Position numbers and translations under genes: made by a program. Below are positions 32,953 to 43,961 of a stretch of 64,000 nucleotides of DNA, piece by piece. The notes under the pieces were generated by a model. That model was not told the origin of the DNA, ran no database searches, and saw only the letters and a list, made by a program, of their open reading frames with translations. The stretch spans positions 1-64,000 of the forward strand of contig LRSR01010823.1 of assembly GCA_001579985.1 (NCBI GenBank), written 5' to 3'. This DNA comes from Hypsibius dujardini (lineage: Eukaryota > Tardigrada > Eutardigrada > Parachela > Hypsibiidae). Numbering within the stretch: position 1 is the stretch's first letter; the number at the start of each line of letters is the position of its first letter.

Positions 32953-33399
32953 TCATCCTTTTGGAAGAGCGTCGCTCGCATCCGGCCGCCGTTGATGCCA
33001 GAGTCGCACCCAGCTTTTGATGCGCTCGCGAAATCGTTTCCACGTAAGACAATACAGGAAAATTCCAGCGGAATAGTTAACCTGGAAAGACAGGGTCCCA
33101 AGACCGCTGAGCAGGTTAAGGGTTTTCGTGGTGCTGTAGTAGGAGCAATGCGGGGGCTCATTCGCGATACGTAGGATGTTGCTAGTGATGGGAAGGGCCA
33201 TGGTGAAGACGTATAGGGCGCTACAGGTAATGACTAGCCGTAACGCGCTGCCACTGCTGTGGATGCCTCGGCTCACTGCCGGAGCCTGTCCTGGTGCGTG
33301 AAAAAGGGTCTTCCGGGTTTTGAGGTGGCGGCGCAGGACGATCAGCAGGCAGCAGTTGATGGTAAAATTAGCGATCCATTTACCAATCATTATCGCTAC
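32953..33399 (-). pseudogene. Receptor exon 4 only, with alternative tail (G5)
   Basis: 447 nt open from the acceptor to stop. TM5-TM7 are intact (NYSAGIFLYCLTWKRFRERI). The tail switches to LWHQRRPDASDALPKG and stops, as in G3. Upstream, instead of exons 1-3, part of R2 leads into a GGAC-type satellite at about 33640. Confidence 0.75.
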
Positions 33400-33634
33400 C
33401 TAAACGGACATTTTGCAAGTCAATTCCGAAGAGAGATCAGCGCTAAGTACTAAGTTCTTTTGCATAGGAGGAGAGTAAGCCCATAGCCTTACTCATCCAA
33501 AGGTTCGTTTAGGGTACTTACAAGTCGGAACCAGGACCCCTCATTATTGGGCCAGGGGGTGGCAAAGGGGCAAAAAAAGCATTTTTCCAGAATTGAAGCC
33601 AAAAGTTCGGCCCCTTGTTTCTGATCATTTTGAA

Positions 33635-34110
33635 ACGTGAACGGATGAACGGATGACGGATGAACGGATGAATTGTTGAACTACAGGATCGGCGGAATCC
33701 TAATGGACGGACGAAAGGACTAACAGACAAGCCCCGGCCGGACTGCGGATGGACGGACAGACAGCTTTCTGACGGCCTTATGAATCGTTGAAAAATCGAT
33801 GATATGTTAATGAACTCACGGAGTACAGATGGACTGCTTTTAGACGATACGACTGACGTTCGGCAAACGGACGGACAGACAGACAAACAGGTTTAATCCC
33901 AAAGGACGGACAGACGTGATTCCGACGGACGGACAGGCTTAATCCCGACGGACAAACAGATGGAAAGTCCTATAACTCCTATAATTTCTATACCTTCCTT
34001 ACGTCCTATACCTCCCGTACCTCCTATAACTCCTATACCTCTCATACCTCCCGTACCTCCCATACCTTCTATACCTCCTAATCCTTCCATACCTCCTATA
34101 CCTCCGGTAC
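33635..34110. repeat. GGAC-type satellite and 9-bp CCTCCTATA array
   Basis: 33640-33955 has degenerate ACGGACGGA/GATGAACGGAT units. 33961-34110 is an array of ~9-bp units (CCTCCTATA, CCTCCCGTA and variants, about 15 copies). Pro/Ile- and Gly/Ile-rich frames on the two strands follow from the period of nine and are not taken as genes. Confidence 0.8.
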
Positions 34111-34313
34111 ATATACTTAGCCCTACGCCTGTACTAGAACTCGACACAAGATTTTTTTTAATGCTTTGTGCTATAACTCACCAAATCTCTTTAGGGTGGG
34201 TCAATTTCTGATCCAATCTCCCTGGAAGCCACTGCGAAACATATAAAAACTCAGATATTTTTGCTTAAACTTTATCATTCGAATTCGACTTTCCACTAAC
34301 CTTTCCACAAGTA

Positions 34314-34664
34314 TGAGGCAGGGGCACTGGAATGGGCCTCTTGACTTTTCCGTACCCTGGAATGGGCCACCCTAGAATCACAACTTCCACACAAGTTTTG
34401 GCAATTACCAAGGTCCCAAACGATAGAGAATAATTGATAATCCGGTGGAACGCGTATCAGATATGAAAAAAAATTGTGGGAACATGTTTAAAAAACGAAC
34501 GTTTAAATGATTGGCCAGTTGGAAAAAAGTTCACTGTAGAGGTCGCTGACTGTGCGGTGACTCTTCTTTTTTCGATTAATTTGTGACAGAGCGCCCCCTG
34601 CCGCCCGGTGGCCCATTCCAGGGTACGGGAAAGTCAAGTGGCCCATTCCAGGGCTCTTACCTCA
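34314..34664. mobile_element. 351-bp MITE with TA duplication
   Basis: Ends TGAGGCAGGGGCACTGGAAT and ...CAGGGCTCTTACCTCA, with inverted arms of about 60 bp carrying GGAATGGGCC twice, and TA at both borders. It interrupts the conserved sequence ending CTTTCCACAAGTA. Confidence 0.85.
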
Positions 34665-35981
34665 TACTTTAGCTCTCTATCACGTTCTTGCCGCAAAGTC
34701 GGAAGGTGATGATTCATGGAATTCAGCGCAATGGCTCACTTGCGTTTTGGATGTGAAAATCGAAGTAAATGGAATTTGTCAGCGCTTCCGCAACTTTAAA
34801 GTCTCTTTTATCCAAATCCATTTGACCACACCAACCAACCACACCATTTTTTTTTTGAAAATCACCATAAACTTAGCACTTCAGACAAAAATAGTGAAAA
34901 GCGACTCTGAAATATAACTCTGATAATAACTTCAACTTTTCTCTCAAACGGCTCTTTGCCAGGTCTACGGCAGCAAGGGCGTCAAATCAAACAATATTGC
35001 CTTCGAATAGATCTTCTGAGACCAGTTTTGCTGTATCAACAGAAACTAGAGAAAATAGTAGACTTATTACTATCGCAATCGTTTTTTACAGCTGGGTCAT
35101 CTCGGCCAGAAACGCAGAAAGAACAAAAATTTATTCGTAAAAAGTTAGTTGGTTTTTCTTTCAAGACCAGAATGTGGAATTTCATCAGAACATAGTAAAG
35201 GGATTTTACGTCATTCAGCACGAAGCACCCGGTTTCTACTGTGCTAAACGTTTCGCCTCAATAAGGTTGCCGTTTTTTGAGATTTTGAAAAAACTTGCAA
35301 GAGCATTAGATCGGTCTTTAACGCTTGGGCAAAATAAACCCCGATCTACATTTTTCAGGCAAGAGCTGTTCAAGAAAAGGGTTTATGTTTTGTTACTTTT
35401 TCGGGTGACAATATGTGTTTAAAAGTTGTGCAAGAGTTAGTGGCATTGGCGAGAAGTGAAGTGACATCATCTTCGGAATGCTCAGCAACAATGTCGTTGA
35501 GTCGCTATGTCGTTTGCCAGCTTGGCTTTTCTATGTGAATTAAGCCGAGAGTAGTGTCAAGTAAAAATCCTCGAGGTTTTTAGACGAAACATGACTTTCG
35601 AGATAGATTTCTCCCTACGATCCCTTCCTGTTTGACCGATGGAAATATGAATAACAATAACGAGGAGAATTTGCAGCTCATAGGCGTAACAGGGAAATGG
35701 CGCAGTGGTGTATAATTGCTAAAGCGGTCACATTTTAGTTCATCACATCCTCCGAATTATTCGATACTTCAACAAATTGTTCAGTCGGAAGACCATGCAA
35801 AATAGAATGAAAACGCAGCTGGAGTATTTAACAAAATCGACTCGAACAATTTTAGGCATACTAACTACGCTCTTTTTATGGATTTTTTAAAACACAAAAC
35901 AGGTATAAGAATAAACAGTCGACCAGAATGTTAATGAGCACGATATGACGTTACGGATGTTTTTCGAGAAAGGTTAATCGT

Positions 35982-36823
35982 TCAGTTATGTTCGACGTTT
36001 CCGTTTCGACAAGAGGAGATCTTTTTATCGTAGCAAGTTTTTCCACAAGGCTGCTGTCCAAGAGGACAAGTGATACCGCCCTCGTAACACCAAAACGTAT
36101 CCTTGAGATAATGCGTCGATCCACAGCAATATGAGGTATTTGCGTTGTAGCAGCCGCCTGTTCCACAAGGCTTCTGTCCAAGAGGGCAAGTGATACCGCC
36201 CTCGTAACACCAAAACGTATCCTTGAAATAATGCGTCGATCCACAGCAATATGAGGTATTTGCGTTGTAGCAATCACCTGTTCCACACTGTTGTTGTCCA
36301 GTCGGGCAACCTGCTCCGCCGTTGAAACACAAAAAGTGAAATGACATATCACCTAACCATTTTTTAGCCATTAGCTCATCTAGGGATTAGTTCTCGATAG
36401 CGTTGTAACTGTCTGTTATTTAGTACATGCAGCGCTGGTCACTGAGGGAAAATAAATCATTGTAAAATCATTGAAAATCCTTTGCTTGAATTGTTCTGTG
36501 AATTTGACAATTAAAAATGTACAAAAATTGCACAAAAATGCTTTATTATGAATAAAAATAAATAAAAAGAAATAAAAAGAAAGCGTTGAAAATCAACTGA
36601 AACTAGTGTGCGAAAGTATTTCGCAATAATTCTAACAAACTAAAATTCTTACCTATCATATTTTTACACTCTTCGCAGAAACAAACTATCGCTGATGTAT
36701 TCCGTAACTGGGCACATTTCCCGCTACATTTCCCGCACGCAAGCTGATCTGCGATACAAGCTTGTTCGCACGCCGCATCATCATTATCGCACGCACCCGC
36801 ATAGCTTTCGCTAATGCATTGGC
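35982..36823 (-). CDS. Defensin-like plus cysteine-repeat secreted protein (5' end not found)
   Basis: Exons 36823..36653 and 36310..35982, both phase 1, joined by a clean GTAAGA...GCAG intron. The first exon encodes a ten-cysteine module (C-x8-C-x6-C-x3-C-x6-C-x2-C-x3-C-x10-CxC-x2-C) resembling the CS-alpha-beta defensin spacing with CxxxC and CxC. The second has about two and a half cysteine-repeat units of 40 residues (GGITCPLGQ.PCGTGGCYNA). A leader exon with a signal peptide must lie upstream and was not identified. Antimicrobial or venom-type function is possible but inferred only from cysteine spacing. Confidence 0.6.
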
Positions 36824-36899
36824 CTGCGTTTATCTTCAGGGATTCCCCCAAGACATAAGCAGAATTTGCCCAGGGAAGAGTGTCATGCTGATAAATTGT

Positions 36900-37130
36900 C
36901 AAGTTTAGTAGTAAACGAACAATGTCAAAATATTTTCAAAAATGTCAGTTCTATCAAATTTGGCGTAGTCTTGAATGCCTTCTTGTTCAATTTGTGGTTA
37001 TTAAGAGAGCATATATTGAATCCTAACAAACCTTAAATTTTGAGGGGGAAAAAAGAATTTTGCCTCTTTGCCCACCACCTGGCCATTATATCAGCTGTCC
37101 TGGTTTCACCTTCAAAGAATCCTTAACGAG
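36900..37130. repeat. R2-related fragment
   Basis: Counterpart of 10490-10860, shortened. It lies between the lectin and the cysteine-rich gene. Confidence 0.5.
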
Positions 37131-37210
37131 CATCTGACTGGTCGTACTTTGAAAATGCACTCTTTTTAGCCCAGTATTTGTTCATGTTAAGATACACAGA
37201 AGGCATAGTC

Positions 37211-37939
37211 TTAGTTCTTACGTGGAACGAATTTCGAAATCGGCGTCGAAATCGGCGTCGAAATTGGCGTCGAAATCGGCGTCGATGTTACCGAAGCAAC
37301 TGATTTCCATAAGCAGTTCCCATCCGGCTCATTTGCGAGGCATATTAAACCCCCATTTTGCACCCACAGCGAAGCACCAGCATACTTTGCGCCAGCTGTT
37401 CCAAGTCTCCACATTGTTTCACCCTTATCATTAAGCATGACCAAGTCACCATTTTCGAACAAATTGATCGACGCGGGTGGATCTACTAATGAGCCGGTTC
37501 CAGTCGACCACACTGACTTTTCCGTTAGATCTCCACCAATAATAGACACGACGAGGTCCCCATTCATCTGCATCGACAGTTTCGTCTTCTTGTCTGGAGA
37601 AAAGAGGCTCTGTCCCCGTTTTAACGCGGTTTCAGGCAGCAGTTGCGAGGCTGTTTTATTGTCTACCAGCACATGCTTGCAGATATCGTTGCCTCCCACG
37701 TGGGTTTGACATCCATCAAGGCATATCTGGATCGGACTTGGATCGCCTCCTTCCTCGCAAATGTAGAGAGAGTCGGGCAGAAGGTTGGAGGATTCGCATA
37801 ACGATGACAGGGCGGCACCACAATGGTTATTGTTATCCTGACAACATGCTGCTTCTGAAGGGCTGATGGTGATGATAACGGCAATTAGAGCAATGATATA
37901 TAGACCATGTAGGTATGAACGTAGAAATGGGAGACCCAT
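37211..37939 (-). CDS. Secreted bulb-type lectin, copy 2
   Basis: Single exon, 242 residues, intact. It is built like copy 1: signal peptide to about residue 31 (ITISPSEA), cysteine-rich region, three lectin strand motifs (MQMNGDLVV, INLFENGDLVML, ASLWVQNGGLICL). It differs by four TPIS units before the end KFVPRKN, coded by a 12-bp repeat at 37235-37285, where copy 1 has one. The best-preserved member together with copy 1. Confidence 0.82.
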   Translation of the reverse strand: MGLPFLRSYLHGLYIIALIAVIITISPSEAACCQDNNNHCGAALSSLCESSNLLPDSLYICEEGGDPSPIQICLDGCQTHVGGNDICKHVLVDNKTASQLLPETALKRGQSLFSPDKKTKLSMQMNGDLVVSIIGGDLTEKSVWSTGTGSLVDPPASINLFENGDLVMLNDKGETMWRLGTAGAKYAGASLWVQNGGLICLANEPDGNCLWKSVASVTSTPISTPISTPISTPISKFVPRKN

Positions 37940-38583
37940 ACTGAGATGGAAAACCTAAGCCAGTATTTTTTTGCCTCAATATGAAAATATAACAAACCGC
38001 ACAAGTATTGGTATTCCTCTCATGGGTCGCTGTTATTTATGGCTTTCTCAGCGGTCCAAACGACATTGCAATATTTTCGACTTAATGTCTTTGTGTAAAG
38101 CAATGACGAAATGTTTATCAGTTTCCGGTTTGTTGAATCGCAAAAAACTTGTTTCAAGCGCTGCACAATGGAATTTCTCCGTTGCACAACCCATTTAAAA
38201 TGCCCGATGGCAAGTCGAGAGTCTTTTCGTGAGAATAAACAAAGTCCGCGGTCTTGCAGCTGAAATGAAATGAACGGGGTGTGATCTCAACATATCACCC
38301 GTTTCTGTATAGTGCACCTACTTCCTGTACGAGGAGCCCGGAATGTTTCTGTCGTTCAGTGAACTCATCTCTGATATTTCATTGGACTTTTTTACTATTT
38401 CAAATATACATTTGCATTTCTACTATTCAGAATTTTCATTAAACAGTTTTTGTGTATCATTTTAAAAGATTCATCAACGATTCAAACAGAATATGCAGTT
38501 CAGATGATTGGACAGTGACAAAACGTCCGACTGAGCTTTGATCGATGATGAAGAAGGAACGGTTTATGGCGTCAAATGTGCAG

Positions 38584-38654
38584 TCAGTCAGAATGGCTAG
38601 TCATCATGGCTTGAAACTCTTCATAATTAACCTGCCCGTTGCCGTAAAAGTCCA
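38584..38654 (-). pseudogene. Orphan EF-hand exon, copy 2
   Basis: The same 71 nt as 12471..12541. It reads DFYGNGQVNYEEFQAMMTSH and stop. The loop has lost an acidic residue at position 3 (Tyr), so calcium binding would be weakened. No other EF-hand exons are nearby. Confidence 0.5.
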
Positions 38655-38659
38655 CTTCG

Positions 38660-39425
38660 CCATGATCCGCATTATATTGACCTAGAAGACATCAGTTATC
38701 ATTGGAAGATAGAAAATGGGAGACGACAAAGAGGGGGAAGGGAACTTGTAGCCTAACTTGGGGCAATTTTCAGAGGCGGTTGCGAGCAAGCAGCACACGG
38801 AGAAACTATGCACAACGAATCGAAGAGCACTTTTCTAAAAGCAATTTTAATGACAAAATCTTGCCGAATTTCCGTCATGCTATTGCGCCCTGTGTCTCTC
38901 GTAAAGGCACCTGACTCATGACACTTTTTTATGGCTTCGTTATTGTGGCGGGTTATTCGAAAAGGTTTTGATTTTTCGAAACGAATTCTTTTTTTGGGAG
39001 TAAATGAATGAGCCATTGGTTTTTGTCTGGCATTTTTCCGGGTGTAGCTTAAATCTAGTTTTTGCTCACATGGACAGGCGTTTCCATGTGAAATTCATGT
39101 TTATCCAGAAGAACTAGATTTTGTTAATCGCAACAACTTTAATATACGCTGGAATATTGCAGCCGGCATTACAACGACTCCGGATACGAGCTCTGTTCCT
39201 CTAATTGATTCTCGTTACAGCGTAATAGATTTACACCATGTATTCAGTTCGATCATTATTATTAATATTCAAAATGTGGCTGCTGCTGGAATTGCTTGAC
39301 ATAACATTGAAAGTATCGTAATACTTTAGGCATAGACATACGAGCATAGCACGATGGAACATAAGCATAACTTTGATCACATAAAATGGTCATTGATTAT
39401 CTTGAGGATTGGTCACGATCGCCGG
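38660..39425. other. Receptor 3' flank
   Basis: This matches 21630-22500, 44200-45090 and 55990-56660 in part. No gene is seen. Confidence 0.55.
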
Positions 39426-42086
39426 TCATACCTGAGGCATAGTCCGCATTGTTTCGTCGATGACTGAGGAACGGCTTACATCCTCCATTACCGTCATCTC
39501 ACTCGAAGAGCGTCGCTCGCGTCTGGCCGCCGTTGGAAACCAAAGTCTCACCCAGGATTTGATGCGCTCGCGAAATCGTTTCCACGTAAGACAATAAAGG
39601 AAAATTCCAGCGGAATAGTTGACCAGAAGAGACATGGTCCCGAGACCGCTGAGCAGGTCAAGGGTCTTTGTAGTGCTGTAGTAAGAGCAATGCAGGGGCT
39701 CATTCGCGATAAGTAGGATGTTGCTGGTGATGGGAAGGGCCATGGTGAAAACGTAGAGGGCGCTACAGGCAATGACTAGCCGTAACGCGCTGCCACTACT
39801 CTGGCTGCTTCGGCTCACTGCCGGAGCCCGTTCTGGCGCGTGGAACAGGGTCTTCCGGGTTTCCAGGTGGCGGTGCAGGACAGTCAGCAGGCAGCAGTCG
39901 ATGGTAAAAATAGCGATCCAATTGGCAATCTGTATCCCTATCTAAACGGAAATTTTGCAAGTCAAGTCCGGAGAGAGATCAGCGCTAAGTACTAAGTTCT
40001 TTGGCATGGGGGGAGGGTTAGCTCATAGAATTCTACTCATCTAGAGGTTCGTTTAGGGTTTTTACAGGTCGGAAAAAAGACCCATCATCGTAAGACCAGA
40101 GATGGGCAAAGGGCAAAATGTTGTTTTCCCAAGATTGAACCTAAAATTCTGCTTCTTGTTCCTGATCATTTTGAAACTTGTGGAGTAATAGAGGTCTGAT
40201 TTTCAGGGGCCTCTGGGTTTTCAAAACGTTTTCAAAAACGTCAGTTTTTCATCAAATGTGAACTTTTCTTCATTATGATTTGTCATTCATCAATAGGGAA
40301 ATTGTATTGAACCTCAGAAAACTTCAAATTTGAACGAATAACTGATGTTTTAAAAATATTTTGAAATTCCAGGGGGCTCACTGGAAATCATACCCCAACA
40401 CTTCCACAAGTTTCAAAATGATCAAAGACAAGAGACAGAATTTTGGATTCAATCTTGAAAAATGCATTATGCCTCTTTGCCCACTCTCTGATCCTACCGT
40501 GAGGGGTTCTGGTTCGACCTGTAAGGAGCCTAAAAGAGCTTTTGGAAGTTGGAACTAGAGCCCCTCATGGTTGCGCCAGGGGTGAGCAAAGGGACAAAAA
40601 AGCAATTTTCTAGAACTGAAGTCAAAAGTTCGGCTCTTGTTCCTGATCATTTTGAAACTTGCGGGGATATGCGAGCCTGATTTCCAAGGACCTCTTGGAA
40701 TTTCAAAACTTTCAAAACTGGATTTCGAATTTGTTTTCGATTAAATTTGTGGTTTGTTGGGGTTCAATATATTATTCTCCTTATTAAGAATTGCATAAGA
40801 AAATTGAAAACTTTCATGAATGCTTCAATTTTGACGAACAAAACTGAAGTTTTTGGACATGGTTTGAAATCCCTGAGGCTCTTGAAATCAAACCTCACAT
40901 TCAAACAAGTATTGAAATGATCAGGAACAACATGCCAAATTTTGATTTCAGTTTTTAAAAAATGTTTTTTGCCCCTGGTTCTACCAAGAGGGGTCCTGGT
41001 TCCGACTTGTAAGGATCGTAAATGTGTGCCTGTACTCATCTGACCCGCGCTACTATCAATCTTTGATTTAAAATTCACATCATTTTTTCTTCTGTAATTC
41101 CGTTTCGGATCAAAATGAGAATGAGCTCTTACATCGGCCTTATTTTGAACGTTTTCCCATCCGAACAATCCCGGAGTCAAGTACTGCGCCTCTGCTGCCA
41201 GGTCTTGAAGAGCTAAATCCGGGCTATGTTTGAAGTGCGTAATACCAACTGATGGGATACTCCAGGCCATAAAGCACCGCCAGCATGACCACCACCAACT
41301 CCAAATAAATTGCACGACGGATTGACATGGCAGTACGAAATTGTATTGGCTGGATTGTGGCGTAGAGTCGTTCGAGACCGAATACAATCAGTGTCCTGCA
41401 ACATTTTTGTTTTACACTGCTGGTTTGTATACACGGAATCATGTCACCGATTCATATTTAAAGACATCCTCCAGTCTTGCTCTTTATAGCACACGCAGGA
41501 GTAAAGGGAGGAGGAGCATAAAACGGGTGGCTGAACGGGAGTGAGGGACCATGCAATACGCTGAATCTGAATCATTACGGATCTGCCCTACCCTTTAATC
41601 GCTTGGATGAGACTTTTCGTTCTTACCAGTTTGATGCTTGCATGCTCGTGTTCTGCCAAAAAGTTTGCGCTCCATAGAAGTTGATAGTGCTCCGCAGATT
41701 TGTTCCACCACTGAACTGGTCCGGCACGACGAGCTGTAGGTAGTTCCAATAACTCCAACCATCTATGCAGAATACGGCAGGAATAAACTCAAGCCTCTTT
41801 GTGTTCAAGAACGGGAATATTTTTGTAAGGACTGCGACATCATACAGATTTAGTGCAAACTTACACTACGTTGAGATAGACCAAGCTACCGATATCAAGT
41901 AAACATGGACTGAGGTTTTGCTTCTATCCGTCCCAAGGACGACCAAAATAAGAACATTTCCCACAGTGTTAACAGCAAGAATGATCGGGAATTAGACGGT
42001 TTTGATTTAATAATCCGGCCCGGAACGGTGTCATTGGTGGCGGGTTCGACTGGCCAGTTGCAACTGGGTATGCTGTCGTTGTTCAT
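39426..42086 (-). pseudogene. Receptor with all four exons, several breaks (G6)
   Basis: Exons in transcript order: 42086..41865, 41762..41627, 41395..41133, 39941..39426. Exon 1 loses a base before GPDYY and has stops in the TM1 stretch. Exon 2 has one extra base in WLEL. Exon 3 has one extra base before HSPDL. Exon 4 is intact (516 nt). Splice sites are kept. It is therefore a recent pseudogene still paired with an intact peptide gene (P5) 1111 bp away. Confidence 0.85.
40040..41030. repeat. Two R2 foldback copies in receptor intron 3
   Basis: Units at about 40040-40530 and 40545-41030, each with the inverted CTCGTTTAGG...GGTCCTGGTTC-type ends. The other receptors have one. Confidence 0.55.
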
Positions 42087-43196
42087 ATTTCGATGCTATC
42101 ATGAAGCACCCTAAGCACAAAATATAACTAAGGCATTAAGAACTAAGAATATCAGAAAATAACGTTAACAAATTGATTAACGAGAACATGTGGCAATGCT
42201 TCACTGAAGAATACATTCAGTGCGATTGAAAGCCATACCTTTCTATAGTACTTCCTACAGCGTTGTGACGAAATTTCAAGTACGACACACAATAACTATT
42301 ACGGTTATAACTGTCAAACCAACGTACAACACACGCCGCCTTTACTGGTAAACCGGTATTTTGTGTCGTACTTGAATTTTCGTCACAACACGGCATAGCT
42401 CCAGGCCTTTAGTGTGAGTTATTTTCTGATCCAACGTCACTGGAAACCACTGCGAAACATATAAAAGCCCAGATATTTTTGCTTAAACTTCATCATTCGA
42501 ATTCGACTTTCCACTAGCCTTTCCACAAGTAGTCCTATTTGCTTCACTTCTTCATCCTGTATCCCCAGTGAGTACTACGTAAACATTCAGGGGCTTTTTC
42601 ATCGAGATATTCCATCTAAAATGTAATATTTGGTACAATCGCTAATAGTTGCTTTACCTTTCTATAGTATGAGGTGAAATCAGTATTTCGGTTCACCATC
42701 CAAACCGCTTTTAAATCGGCTCACTCATGGGTTTCTCTTTGAGGGCAGCCGCTTGATTGTTTGATTTTCAGAAGTGCTATTGTATAATAGAATATTTTAC
42801 AGAAAATTAAACAATCAAGCACATGCCATCAAATGGAAACCCTTGAGCGCCGATTTAAAACCAATTTGGATGGCGAGCCGAAATACAGATTTTACTTCAT
42901 ATCTTCCACAGTGCATATACCTGCTCTAAGATCTTCACCCGAATTAGAGGTTATGGCATGGCACTAGTCGATCGTAGCCGGAACGGATTAGACCGGTTTT
43001 TCTCAAATCTACCGACGAAAAACTTCTGCGGGTTTTTCTGGAAGCTTCATTTATGAGAAAGTATCATATTTGTTAAGAACCAATAATTATCGGGTATGGT
43101 CTGCCAGAGCAAACTAACGATACAGAGACTGTTTTTACACAAGAACAACTGGGCATCTTTCACTGTTTTCAGTTTGCGAAAACGGACAGTTTCAAC
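42087..43196. promoter_or_regulatory. Divergent intergenic region G6-P5 with FB-A and FB-B
   Basis: Contains FB-A (42262..42389), a conserved block with a TATAAAAGCCCAGAT motif at about 42460, FB-B (42683..42896), and the block just before the peptide ATG (TTTGCGAAAACGGACAGTTTC). Equivalent order at 47473-48581 and 59337-60487. Promoter activity is inferred from conservation. Confidence 0.45.
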
Positions 43197-43961
43197 ATGA
43201 AACGCCTTGCCATCTCGAGTGGAATTCTAATCCTGCTGTTGCATTTGAACTGCCTGGAGAGCCGGTCAGATTTAGGAGGGCATTCAGAGGTGAGGCAAAA
43301 TGCCGATGGAAAAGATAACCGATCCTTTGTTCGACGTTCTCGCGGGATAAACGACTTCAATAATGGCTTCATGGAATACCCAGGCATTTTTCAAGGCGGA
43401 TCGGTCGCAACTAGTACGTATGTTGTATTGATTGGTAGAATTATTGTGCTTTTATTCGAATGTTCTGCAGTCAGTAATGCTACTGAATATCTAGGCATTC
43501 CCCGGGGCGGATTTTTTCAAGGCGGATCGGTCCAAACTGGTACGTATGTTGTATTGAGTGGTAGAATTATTGTGCTTTTATTCGAATGTTCTGCAGTCAG
43601 TAATGCTACTGAATATCTAGGCATTGCGGATCAAGGCGGACTGTATGGTACGTATGTTGTATTGATTGGTAGAATTATTGTGCTTTTATTCGAATGTTCT
43701 GCAGTCAGTAATGCTACTGAATATCTAGGCATTCCCCAGGGCGGGATAAGCAACGAGGAGGATGAGATCACTGCGCCGCTACCGCAGTCGGGGTCGAGTG
43801 GTGGTACGTATGTTGTATTGATTCGTAGAATTGTTGTTCTTTTATTCGAATGTTCTGCAGTCAGTAATGCTATTGCATACATAGGTTCCGGAGGTCCCCG
43901 AGGCGGCCTGTGCCCCAGATGCACATGCGGATGCAGAAAAACAACAAAAAATCATCCCTAA
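43197..43961 (+). CDS. Secreted peptide precursor with four repeated introns, member P5
   Basis: Exons 43197..43413, 43495..43539, 43621..43647, 43729..43803, 43885..43961; each of the four introns is 81 nt (GTACGTATGTTGTATTG... to TAG), phase 1 and nearly identical. Spliced, it gives signal peptide MKRLAISSGILILLLHLNCL, the family segment, then Gly-rich micro-exons (IPRGGFFQGGSVQTG, IADQGGLYG, IPQGGISNEEDE) and the ending GPRGGLCPRCTCGCRKTTKN. Because 81 is divisible by three and no stop occurs, the unspliced text is also open (254 codons), each intron reading a hydrophobic TYVVLIGRIIVLLFECSAVS. Related genes have stops or odd lengths there, which favours true introns. The unit has been duplicated in tandem. 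Confidence 0.75.
   Translation: MKRLAISSGILILLLHLNCLESRSDLGGHSEVRQNADGKDNRSFVRRSRGINDFNNGFMEYPGIFQGGSVATSTYVVLIGRIIVLLFECSAVSNATEYLGIPRGGFFQGGSVQTGTYVVLSGRIIVLLFECSAVSNATEYLGIADQGGLYGTYVVLIGRIIVLLFECSAVSNATEYLGIPQGGISNEEDEITAPLPQSGSSGGTYVVLIRRIVVLLFECSAVSNAIAYIGSGGPRGGLCPRCTCGCRKTTKNHP

Larger units (their letters stand above)
34740..38700. repeat. Segmental duplication A, copy 2
   Basis: See 7140-12560. This copy lacks the four insertions of copy 1 and has the better-preserved cysteine-rich gene. 34740-35960 itself has no recognised gene. Confidence 0.8.

Noticed and set aside
10922-37939. Lectin and cysteine-rich exons as one gene
   Set aside because: The lectin frame is complete with its own start and stop, and no donor before the stop was found that would join the phase-1 exon at 36823.
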